Of a stretch of DNA of 64,000 nt, positions 36,401 to 46,778 are shown one piece after another. Source of the DNA: Calvatia gigantea (taxonomy: Eukaryota; Basidiomycota; Agaricomycetes; Agaricales; Lycoperdaceae); assembly GCA_025093985.1 (NCBI GenBank), contig JACAAK010000002.1, positions 2,976,001-3,040,000 on the forward strand, written 5' to 3'. Each line of letters starts with the position of its first letter. The stretch's first letter is position 1. The notes beneath the pieces were generated by a model. That model was not told where the DNA came from. It made no database searches and saw only the letters and a list, made by a program, of their open reading frames with translations. Position numbers and translations under genes: made by a program.

Positions 36401-38158
36401 TCGACTCAGAACACTGCATCCCATCCAGTTCACCCAGACAAACAAGTCTCGCCTATAGTCCCTAGGAACTCGTGTGGCTGGATCGACATGTCATCCGAGA
36501 TATGCAGGGCGTTTGAACTTTTCCCTGCACTATGCCACAAAACCACAGATACCTACCGAGCACAATCTGCGCGCTTGCACATTGGCCTTCCACTCATCCC
36601 GGATGGCCTCCTTATGGAAGCGCTCACGCTCCCGGGTACCGATGCGGACTTTAACAATCAACGGCTGGAAACTCTCGGAGATGCAGTATTGGATATCTGC
36701 ACAACTGTGCACTTGATGATCAAGTACCCGAGGAGACATGAAGGACAACTATCACTCCTTCGACGCAGTCTCGTTTCAAACAAGTTTTTGGTGTCTTGTG
36801 CGAGAACGGTCGGGTTGGAGAATTTTATGTCGTCTGATCAGGGGAGTGTAACAAAATGGCCGTATGTCGAGCAAGAAGGGTATGAAGCTAAGGACGTGAG
36901 GGAGAGGAAGACGGTACCAAGACAAATTCCTCGTCGTGGACTGCAGGATTGCGTCGAGGCTCTGCTTGGCGCGAGTTTTCTTGCTGGCGGAGTTCCTATG
37001 GCGTTGCGAACAGGTGTCGCGTTGGGGTTGTCGTTCGGTGGGTTGGTCCCTTGGAGGGAGACGGGTTAAGAAAGGGCATGAAGGGTTGGAAGTCCCTGCT
37101 TTGGTCCTGAGCTTACAGAAAGAACTGGGATATATGTTTGAGAATCCGGAACTCTTGATCGAAGCCATCACCCATCCGTCGTTTGAGTTTTCGATGACGC
37201 CTTCATATCAGCGACTTGAGTTTTTGGGTGATTGTGAGTCCTTTTTCTCCTCGCTCACCCTTGCATGAGCTCACGCCGAGTATGCAATAGCTGTGATAAA
37301 GATAGTAGTAACATTATACCTCTATCACAAATTCCCAAAAGCTACATCACACCAACTCGCCCTTCCCCGCACAAAAGCAATATGCTCGCCTGCACTCGCT
37401 TCTCTCGGTATTCGCAAACTCAAAGTTCACAAGTATCTATTATACAACAGTATGGATCTCAACAACGCTATCAATTTATATCTTCCCATACTGGAGTCTA
37501 CATCTGCCGAGGAAATTGTGAGAAGAGGATGGAGATACGACCCACCGAAAGCGATCAGCGACGCATTTGAAAGCATTGTCGGCGCAATTTTCGTGGATTC
37601 GGGATACGATTTAGACAAGACGGGAGTCATTGTAGAGTGGCTGATGTGGGATATATTGGAGGCACTGAGTCCGTCGACTCCGATGGACCCCGTATCGGAA
37701 CTCTTGGAGTGGCTTGGAAGCGTGGGGTGTAGGAGCAATGAGACTATGAAGTTTCGGTATGTGCGGCTTCTCTGTTCTGTTCGAAGTTGTCAAATAAAAG
37801 GCATGACGCGCAAAGGAAAACAACGCGACAAATGGAAAACTTGGCAGTGGAGGGTGTTAGTGCCGTTTTTCACGGTGTGGTTATCGCAGGGCCGATTGTA
37901 AGTAATAGCAAAAATGTGGCTAGGTTTGCCGCAGCGGAGAAGGCGCTTGTGGCTCTGAGGGATACGGATTCGGGGGAGTTGCTGATGAAGTTGTGTGATT
38001 GCAAAAGGAAGATGGTTGTCGATGAGGAAAAGGATGATTCTGGACGGGATCAGAAAAGTGACGACGAGGAAGATACGTCGAACAAACAGGAGGAGGAAGA
38101 GGTAGCTGGGATGTTAATTGAGAAAGGTTGCGTGGAACTATCTTGTGCATTACTGTGA
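33431..38158 (+). CDS. DCL: Dicer-like endoribonuclease
   Basis: Full domain set for siRNA production. The helicase part has [15 protein letters not shown], then (after an intron at 33568-33619) [35 protein letters not shown]. An acidic insert [14 protein letters not shown] separates it from the dimerisation domain ([10 protein letters not shown]...[16 protein letters not shown]). The PAZ-like region ends [10 protein letters not shown]. RNase IIIa: [14 protein letters not shown] with [13 protein letters not shown]. RNase IIIb: [14 protein letters not shown] with [13 protein letters not shown]. All four acidic metal ligands are kept in both domains. A dsRNA-binding fold ends the protein ([17 protein letters not shown]). 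Two one-base shifts, near 36392-36393 and 37063-37065, break an otherwise intact frame. Confidence 0.92.
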
Positions 38159-38570
38159 ATACTTCTTGTGAAATATGTAAATGTATGTCGCGTATTTTTT
38201 AAAATGTGTATAGCTGTGACACTCATTTAAGTTTTCAACGTCAGACAGACACCAGACAACGGCCTAAAGAATATTCTATGCAACTTCCGTAGAGTGGACC
38301 AATCTTAATTACGGGGTTGTGGTTTGGCTGTTATTTTTTATAGGCACTTCGGAGACGCGGCCGACAGAGCAGCACCCCCAGATATTCGGAGATGGATCTG
38401 CCGAAACGGCGCATTGGAGAGAAGCAGGGTATGATGCAATAACACGCTGATTCCCATCCACGCACAGGCGTCTTCTGTTATAACATAGTTCTCATAAATA
38501 TGGAAGGGAGCCGAGGATCCCACAACAACCACACATCTTCGCACTCCTGAGACGGTTTGCAAAGCACCGC
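38159..38570. other. spacer between Dicer and the CMD-fold gene
   Basis: About 410 bp, AT-rich just after the Dicer stop. No gene is recognised in it. Confidence 0.5.
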
Positions 38571-39556
38571 ATGACTGCACTGGTATCTGCCAATTTTTTG
38601 TCACATCTCAAATCACTTTATCCCTTGGGAAAGACCTCTGGTGGTAATGATACGGTATTAATCACGTCATGCTCTTGTGATTGACAGTATATTTTGGTGC
38701 AGCTTTGCCGAATCCGTGGTATATCGTTGCCGCGGTCGCGTACAGTGCCAGTAACAAGGCAGAAGCTGTGCCTCAAGTCTTTGAGTATGCACTCCAGGAG
38801 TTGAGGGAAAACGAGGGCGCGGTGTCCGAGCAGTTCCTGCTTGCGCAGAAGATCAGGGAAGCGTTATTCAAGTCTGGACTGATCAGCGGATATCCCAAGG
38901 TGGGTGACGTTTGTTGGAGAATCTGTGTGGTTTCTAAACCGAATGTTTATCATTGTGAATAACTCCGACGCAGGCGATCAACAGCTTGAAGGCGCTGCAT
39001 GAGGTTATGCCTGATGAGTTGCGAGAAAAAAAGATCCAGCGGTATGTATCTTATGATCATCTTGCCTCGGTTTCGGGGAATGTGATTGTTTGCAGGAACA
39101 TTCATGCGCCTTTGGCAGAGCATGAGCGAGTTGGTATGGCCTTATGGCGATCTGTCTATGGGGATACCTCCGATGGTGTGCAGAAGCTGTTGGACGATAT
39201 TTACCCTGACATGGGTAAGGTCAACCCCTTTGTGGGTTTACAGCTGGTACTGAAACCACATAACAAATTTTACAATATCAGGGTATTTCTCGCGAACTAT
39301 CGGTTACGGATTCACGTATGGTCACACGAGTATTCTATCTGCGCTGGAAACATCTTATACGATGGTGGCGGCACTCATAGCCGGTGACACTCCGCAGCAA
39401 ATATTTTGGCACTTGAATGGCGCGAGAAGAGGAGGAGCAACGCTTGATGAAGTCAAGGCTGTGAGGCAAATTTCCATTGAAGTGGCCAGTCGGTGTGGGA
39501 TTAATTGGAGTGCTGGTGTTCCGGAGGTGCCGGAGAGATTACCAGAGGAATTATAA
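38571..39556 (+). CDS. AhpD-like / carboxymuconolactone decarboxylase-fold protein
   Basis: Exon 1 (38571-38643) encodes MTALVSANFLSHLKSLYPLG and splices to exon 2 at 38703, giving ALPNPWYIVAAVAYSASNKA. Next come VSEQFLLAQKIREALFKSGL, SGYPKAINSLKALHEVMP and LLDDIYPDMG. The next splice gives GYFSRTIGYGFTYGHTSILS, ALETSYTMVAALIAGDTPQQ and HLNGARRGGATLDEVKAVRQ. This matches fungal proteins of the AhpD/CMD superfamily. The CxxC redox pair of true AhpD is absent, so peroxidase-reductase activity is unlikely. Fungal members are often peroxisomal, but I see no clear SKL-type end (it ends PEEL). Five exons, TAA at 39554-39556. Confidence 0.82.
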
Positions 39557-40444
39557 TTATTGCATCTGGTTTCACATTAGAATGGTAGTAATATAACCAC
39601 ATGTCATGCATGTCATGGGTCTACCAGATTTGTACTACATATATAGGCCAGATCTTGGGGAGTTGAGGTGAGCTCGAGGGTTTGAAAACTTTAACTGACT
39701 AGCGCTTCAAGGCTAAAGGAAGCGCCGCACGTGGGGTGTTGTCAATCCACACTAGAACAGGGTGTATCGATGAAGGAAGATTCTGATGTCGAGCAGTCAG
39801 CAAATGGCAGGATTGCCGAACAGTGCAGTTGAGGACACTCTGCTACAGATGGAATATGCAGCCGAGCCAGGGGCTGGGATGAAACAGCTTGAATCGGACA
39901 GTCTGGAGAGGAGATGCTTAGATAAGCAACAGGGTTATGTTGGTTTGTGGGTGTTTGGGCATGGTAGCAAGGGCAAGCTTTGGTTTTGATCTGGGAACAG
40001 TTGCAACACACCTTAAGTCAAGCTCAAGCCAGTCAACGACAGTCAACGCCAGCTCCCCCAGTCACCTCGCGCCCTAGTTCACGTAAGTAGCCTTCGCTCT
40101 TCCACTTCTCTTTCTACAGTACTTCCCAACTTAGCCCCTTTCCGTCTTTTATACAGTTCCATTTCCTCTGCTTCGCGCGAAAACCCCAGCCTTCTGCTAC
40201 CCATTGACCGCTCCCGCCCGACGTGAGTTCTCTCTTCTAGCTTGTCCTTCTTCCTTTGTTCCCGCGATGTCGCCACGAGGCCATTGTGCAGCTGCTGTGG
40301 CATTTCATCTGCCGCCTGCAGGCAGCCGCACGATGATAAGCCCATTCTGGTAGCATCCTTCATCGGACCATTACTTATTTTTTTCCACACTCCAGTTATC
40401 TAGAACGACATTCTCGCCTATATCCCTTGTAGTTACTGTACAAA
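39557..40444. other. upstream region and 5' leader of CDC42
   Basis: Contains short imperfect direct repeats of GTCAACG and CAGTCAAC around 40017-40050, a possible intron donor (GTAAGT at 40083) and a CT-rich stretch up to the ATG. A 5' UTR intron is plausible, as GTPase genes of this group often have one; this is inference. Confidence 0.45.
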
Positions 40445-41269
<825 letters not shown>

Positions 41270-42236
41270 TCATTCATGTACCTTTGGCGATAGGCCTCCG
41301 CTCGTTTACCTATCATTCTTACGCTTATTCTTACGACCCAAAGTAACGCCAACCCCAATCTGGTCATATATCCGACATTCCCTTATATTCTTTTCTGCCC
41401 GTCCTTTTGTTCCCTTTCAAGTATTTTTTTTACGGTTTTGTTTTCTGCTTTAACAGTAAACCCAAACGTATTTTCTCTCACTTCTAAGCCTTTGTGTTGG
41501 AATTACTTGGCGAAGTTGTTCAATGGGTGTGTTGAGTTGACCGCGTTTCCATGTCCCTTGCCATGCGTTGCTGTTATTCGGCTACATGTGGGTGACCTTC
41601 GCAACGTCTCTGCTTCCAGCGGCTGTTAAATGTTTGTAATACATAGAACAACGGGTGGCGTGGGCCCTCTGAGCTTGTTTACAGCTTTGGAAATTTCTTG
41701 GATTGGGATTTTCTTGGGTTGCCCGTCTCGAATTTTCTGAGGTTTGTTGAACAGAGCAGATGTTGGATAGAACAGGATTCCGTGCTGGCTGCTTCCCTGC
41801 ATTAACCGTTGCTTGGTGAGATCGGAGTGGAAATTAAAATATGATGGTCGTCAACCTGAACCCTGTTCGCCACTGATTGCATACGCTTTAATCGGAATGC
41901 CTGAATTAGCTTCTCGGTTGGAGACCCAGGCAGACTTCTCAAATTCATCATCAAATGAGTGGTTGCAACAATGATTTAAAGGTGGAGCCAAATAACGAAT
42001 ATGAGAAGTATGTCATAAATAAATTGAGCGCGGCTGGTGAAAGAATATCCGTGTAATGTAAGGATGCAATGCAAGAACCGCACAGAACCAGCGTGCGTAA
42101 GAATGGTTCAGAAGGTCATGCTGAAAGTCCAGATAAAATCGGAAGAGTACGTCTATGTCATCGGAGTCATGGTCCCATTCAATCGTAGTCTATAATGTCC
42201 GTTTGAGCGGGCACCGGGCCGCCCGAAGTCGCGCAT
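41270..42236. other. CDC42 3' flank and intergenic DNA
   Basis: T-rich after the CDC42 stop. Short frames only. No repeat or RNA gene is recognised in this 970-bp stretch. Confidence 0.45.
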
Positions 42237-42738
42237 TTAGTAGTGGCCTGAAGTATATCCGTACGTTGTCGGCCAACTGTAACACGCGCATTAGTATGCT
42301 ACAACACCGAGTGTTGGAAGATATTCACCTTGAAGGCTTGGGTGGTTTGGGTGAATAGTCCCAACCTCCGGAGCCATACCCGTCCTTGCCTTCACCACCA
42401 TAATTATTATCCTTCGTTCTCGATCCGCCTTGCTCCCCGTTGTGGCCACCATCCCCGTAGTTGCCTACCACCTTGTCGTGCTTGTCATTACCGTTGTTGT
42501 AGCCATTGTTGTGACCATTGTAGCCATTGTTGTTGTCGTCATTACGAGCAACGATAACAGGGGTAGGGTGTTTAGGTCTGAATTGCTTGAGTGCACGTCC
42601 AACACGCTTGTCAACAACGCGCCCAGAGAGGTTGAAACCACGCTCTTCGGAGGGGGGTGCTGGAGCTGGTGCAGCGAGCACTGTTAGGCTCAGAGCGAAG
42701 AGGGTAAAGAAGAGGGTGAATAAAGATGAGAGTTGCAT
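42237..42738 (-). CDS. small secreted Asn/Gly-rich protein
   Basis: ATG at 42736-42738. A signal peptide of about 22 residues (MQLSSLFTLFFTLFALSLTV then LAAP) precedes APAPPSEERGF and a basic patch. A low-complexity Asn/Gly/Tyr/Asp tract follows (NDDNNNGYNGHNNGYN...). No cysteines occur in the mature part, unlike hydrophobins. The first exon can end at TGA just after PPKPSR (42325). A better model uses the GTGAAT donor there and the ACAG acceptor 50 bp on, giving SSWPTTYGYTSGHY and TAA at 42237-42239. Likely a cell-wall-associated or effector-like protein; function unknown. Confidence 0.6.
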
Positions 42739-43904
42739 GATGAATACGCGAGGTTCTAATTCAGTTTATGAGGCAAGAGAGTGAAGCACGGGGCTTTTAG
42801 TACAGCGGTACAACGAAAGACCCGCAAGTGTAAGTGGGAATGAAGCAACGAGAAATGAGGTGGTTATTGTGCATCTTGTGTAGTTTTATACTGGGACAAG
42901 AGTCGACGGCAGACGTCTAGGCCGATCGCAGATCAATGATGTCGTAAGTTTAGTACAAGGATCCCGGAAAGGGTTGGAACGAACGTGGATTCATAGATTA
43001 ATTCATGTGCCCGCTGCTGATCCCGTAGCGCTCGTTTTCAGGTGCTAACGGCAGTTGGATGCATGTGCACAACAGGATGTTTTGAACCCAAATGCCCTTG
43101 TATCTTTGGTGAGCCAGTACATCACAGCTGCATCGCAGCAGTCGCTGGCGCGTTATCCCGTAAGGTCGTAGTCGCGGCCCTGCACTATCCGGCTTCCCCA
43201 TTGTTTAACGTGTAACGCCCAGCCCATGTTTGGTGGCCCACGGTGAACGGATCACCCCCGAGATTTCGCGAGTTGAGTGAGTCGTACCACAATGTAGTGT
43301 ACCGAGGTGAAAACAACAGGAATGTTACCAAGAAGTCTCCAGCCCCGAGACGCCTTTACTTGCCTCTTACGCGCTGCGCCGTGTGGAGTGAGGGCCTAAC
43401 AGTGCCCTCTGAATAGTGGTCAAGGCAGCCCATTTCAAGTTAGTCAATTATCTGCTAGAAGCACGCCACCAAGACAAAGACACCCGGAGGACTCGGCCTT
43501 GGAGATCCTATGTAGTCCCCTCGGGAATGTTTATTGTTCAGAGATCTTGGCCCGTCGCGATGGGTTCATGATGCTTTGTGGTACTCATACGAAACAGCAT
43601 TTGAGCATCAGATTATTTTGGCGGAACTGAGTTGTTGATGGAACATGATTAAAACCGCGCTACCCTTCTTTCTTGGGGGGCGAATGGGAGAAATATCACA
43701 TCGGTAGTGCCGCATCCATCGTAGAAATCCTGGCCCCGGACGGACCAGGATCTTTGTGTAGTCCAACGGCGGGCGCACCAGCAAACGTCACTTCCGGCTT
43801 TATTGCTTATGTAATATGGTGCTGCCAGAAGCTTCCAAAATAAATATACAATCATAGCTCCAAACCGCTACGAGCGTCAAAGAACTCTTCCAGTATTCGC
43901 GGCG
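42739..43904. other. 1.2-kb intergenic region without recognised genes
   Basis: Lies between the divergent starts of the secreted protein and SF3B4. Short frames on both strands lack homology, and the base composition is mixed. I looked for tRNA, 5S and U snRNA signatures and saw none. Confidence 0.45.
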
Positions 43905-45113
43905 ATGTCACGGCCACAGGATGATAGGAACCAGGAGGCCACTGTGTACTTGGTGCGTTTCTTAATTCAACCTGAGGAAACTGTGTGCTGATTCTTTCTT
44001 CACTTGATCTTCAGGGCAACCTCGATGAAAGATGCACCGACGCACTCATTTGGGAGCTAATGCTCCAGGCAGGACCTGTTGGTAAGTTCTTTTCGTGTAT
44101 TTTATCATTTTAATGTTGTTTACTAAAGCCCCCCCGACCTACAGTCAATGTACATCTGCCAAAGGACCGTATCTCAATGGCGCATCAGGGCTATGGATTC
44201 TGTGAATTCTTGACGGAGGAAGATGCAGAATACGCATGTAAGATCATGAATCAAATTAAACTATGGGGCAAGCCCATTCGGGTTAACAAGGTTCGTTGCA
44301 GGTTCCACATTGTCCTTCATGAGGCGAGGATGAAATCCATTTTGTGGACCATGCCTGTGCCATTCTGAACGAGTGCTGAAAGTTGTGTTTATTTGCTTCT
44401 ATAGGCCTCGTCGGACAAGAAACAGCTCGACGTCGGTGCGAATTTGTTCATTGGAAATTTGGACGAGAACGTGGACGAGAGGTTGCTGTATGATACCTTC
44501 AGCGCCTTTGGTATGATGGCGACGACGGCCAAAGTGAGTGGTACCACTTTCCTCCATTCCGCGCAGCTGAAGCTTATTTTTTGCCATCTAGATTGCCAGA
44601 GACCCCTCGAGTGGAATTTCCAAGGGCTATGGTTTTGTTTCATACACAGATTTTGAGTCCTCGGATGCTGCCATTGAATCTATGAACGGCCAATTCCTTA
44701 TGAACAAATCCATCACTGTGCAATACGCATTCAAAAAGGACGGCAAGGGTGAACGTCATGGTACAGCAGCAGAACGTCTTCTCGCCGCCCAAGCCAGGAA
44801 GAACAACGCACTCCCCGTTGCCGCCAGACCACCGCCCGCTCCCATGGCTTTCGGTGCCCGGCCGCCTATGCCAGGTTTCCAAGGGCCGTATCAAGGCCAG
44901 TTTGCTGGTGCACTTGCACAACCGCCCCCACCGCCAGGATTTACGCCGCAGCAAACTGTGGTCCCTCCAATGACGATGGGTATGGCTCCGCCTATGATGG
45001 GTATGCCGGGTGCGCCTCCTCCACCCCCGCCGGGTATGCCTGTTTATGGCGGTTACGCACCCCCTCCACCGCCAGCCGGTTTTGGTTCGCCGTTCCCTCA
45101 ACCTCCTGCGTAG
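43905..45113 (+). CDS. SF3B4: splicing factor 3B subunit 4 (Hsh49/SAP49)
   Basis: Two RRMs and a Pro-rich tail. RRM1: [40 protein letters not shown] and [14 protein letters not shown]2: [20 protein letters not shown], then (spliced) [20 protein letters not shown] and [20 protein letters not shown]. The C-terminal 130 residues are Pro/Gly/Met-rich ([25 protein letters not shown]). The protein is part of the SF3b module of U2 snRNP, contacting pre-mRNA near the branch site. Short introns follow VYL, GPV, VNK and TAK. Stop TAG at 45111-45113. About 295 residues. Confidence 0.95.
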
Positions 45114-45277
45114 ATAGTTAGTGCAATGTTTCTGTAGATTCTGATCCAAAAATTCGGTTTATTTTACTTCCATTCTTGCTGTCAGTCTTGCGGTTGAGAT
45201 TCCGTTTGATATTTGGTCGTTAACAGGCTAGTGAGAGGTCATATCCCCTTAATTGTATGGTTTCTCGGAGGGAGCCT

Positions 45278-45702
45278 GGAATGCGCTCAGGACCCCCGAA
45301 AATTAGGGGGGACCCCTGATCAAATCCGGATAAGAATTGGGAAATCGCACAAGAGCCCTGTTCAGTTTCCTGGATAAAAATTGAAAATTTCAGCTGAAAC
45401 CCTAGTAGGATTTCGGGATAAAAAATTGGGTTTGCGAGGGGGGCTTGATCAAATCCGGATAAAAAGCGTTGCAGACGGCAGTCAGGAACAGCCCAGGGCG
45501 GTCCCACTTCCAGACTGCCTCATTTAGGTGCAGAAACGCTTGACCCTGGTGCAAGGTGCAAGGTCGGGATAAAAAAGGGGGGCCAGAGGCCCCTGATTTT
45601 TTTCCGGATAAGAATCGCAAAAATTTTCGAAAAATTGTGCGGATAAAAAGCCCAAATCTCGGATCAGGGATCCCCCCCATATTCGGGGGTCCTATGCGTT
45701 CC
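45278..45702. mobile_element. MITE-like element with imperfect ~40-bp terminal inverted repeats
   Basis: The left end (45278-45321) and the reverse complement of the right end (45663-45702) share GGAAYGC..AGGACCCCCGAA, a G6-7 run and CCCTGATC, with a few mismatches. Inside, the hexamer GGATAA occurs seven times on the same strand (45328, 45372, 45416, 45457, 45567, 45606, 45641). A 17-bp direct repeat (45317-45333 and 45446-45462) is also present. There is no coding capacity. It sits between SF3B4 and EMC4, ending 83 bp before the EMC4 start codon. Terminal inverted repeats plus subterminal motif arrays are typical of non-autonomous DNA transposons. No clear target-site duplication was identified. 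Confidence 0.6.
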
Positions 45703-45785
45703 CCCCAAATTACACCCACGTGATCAAACGTAGGATTTCAGCGCGTCATCAAGACAGTCTCTCCCAGTCCCTCATATTTATCGAC

Positions 45786-46519
45786 ATGACGTCCACAGTA
45801 GTGCTGGATTACTCGAGCTTAGAAGCATCGTCAAAGTGGGAGTTCCAGATCTTACTCTTAGGACGCAAACTCACAGCTGTCCCAGGTGGAAACACTTACC
45901 ACCGCCTCCAGGATTTTCCAGGCAATGGAATGCTTCTGTGGGCCCGTTTGTCTGTATGAGCGTGTCTTTGAACTGAACAGATTTCCCAGTCAAAAGCAAG
46001 GACTGGGGGCACAATTACCAAGTCACTTGATTCACTGAAGGCGTCAAGAGCATGGAGCGTTGCTATCCAGCCGGCGAAGCAGATACCCATGAACCTCATC
46101 ATGCTTTACATGTCTGGGTCGCAAGTGCAGATTTTCAGTATGGGTGTTATCGTGATGCTTCTATGGGGTCCCTTCGTGAATTCCTTCAAAGTCAACGACA
46201 GTATGTATCTGTGTATATACCCATGTCCGCTAAACCCGCTAACTGTCCCATTCTCGCAAGCATTCGCACAATACGCACCTGAAGGAAAAGATCCCAAGGC
46301 GTTTACAACCCTATTTTTCCAAAAGACAGCCTTTTTGACGCTCCATCTTGTTGGCCTGGCAATTGGCTTGTGGAAATGCCAGCAAATGGGCCTCCTACCA
46401 ACAGGAACTGGGGACTGGCTGGCGTTCGAGACTAGAGGACCGGTATGTTTTCTCCCCCTACGTGTTCTCAGCCTTCTGAGCTCGTATGCTAGGCACCAGA
46501 GATCTCGTTATTTTCATGA
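45786..46519 (+). CDS. EMC4: ER membrane protein complex subunit 4
   Basis: Start MTSTVVLDYSSLEASSK splices (52-bp intron) to WKHLPPPPGFSR. Later exons give LDSLKASRAWSVAIQPAKQI, PMNLIMLYMSGSQVQIFSMG (transmembrane helix 1) and VIVMLLWGPFVNSFKVNDTF. The second helix follows in FLTLHLVGLAIGLWKCQQMG, then LLPTGTGDWLAFETRGP. A final 50-bp intron (46444-46493) leads to APEISLFS and TGA at 46517-46519, the usual family ending. The EMC inserts tail-anchored and multipass proteins into the ER. The donor of the intron after PPPPGF is not certain. Confidence 0.88.
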
Positions 46520-46778
46520 TCTATATATCATCTTTGATACCCTCGTGTTTTGTTCTACATTCCTCCCTACGACTTGCTACGTAAATTGCCTTATAGACTG
46601 TTGTGTAGTCTTTACGAGATTCGCTAGCGTGCCGCCCAAATACCTGGAAACATATCCGGAGAGAATCGTTGACATCACCTTCTCAGGGACCCGGATGGCA
46701 AGCGTGAAGAATATCCTTAATGCCGCTCACAAAGCACTCCTCAGTCTCCTACTACCATGTCCCCGAAAGCGGGACACG

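Noticed and set aside
42739..43904. Possible 5S or small nuclear RNA gene
   Set aside because: No internal control boxes, Sm site or conserved stem sequence could be found by eye.
45220..45719. Overlapping ~100-codon minus-strand frames in the TIR element
   Set aside because: They only reflect the G/C runs and GGATAA array; no transposase-like motif is present.
46444..46472. A 29-nt final intron in EMC4 giving the ending PSELVC
   Set aside because: The later acceptor gives a 50-bp intron and the family ending APEISLFS.
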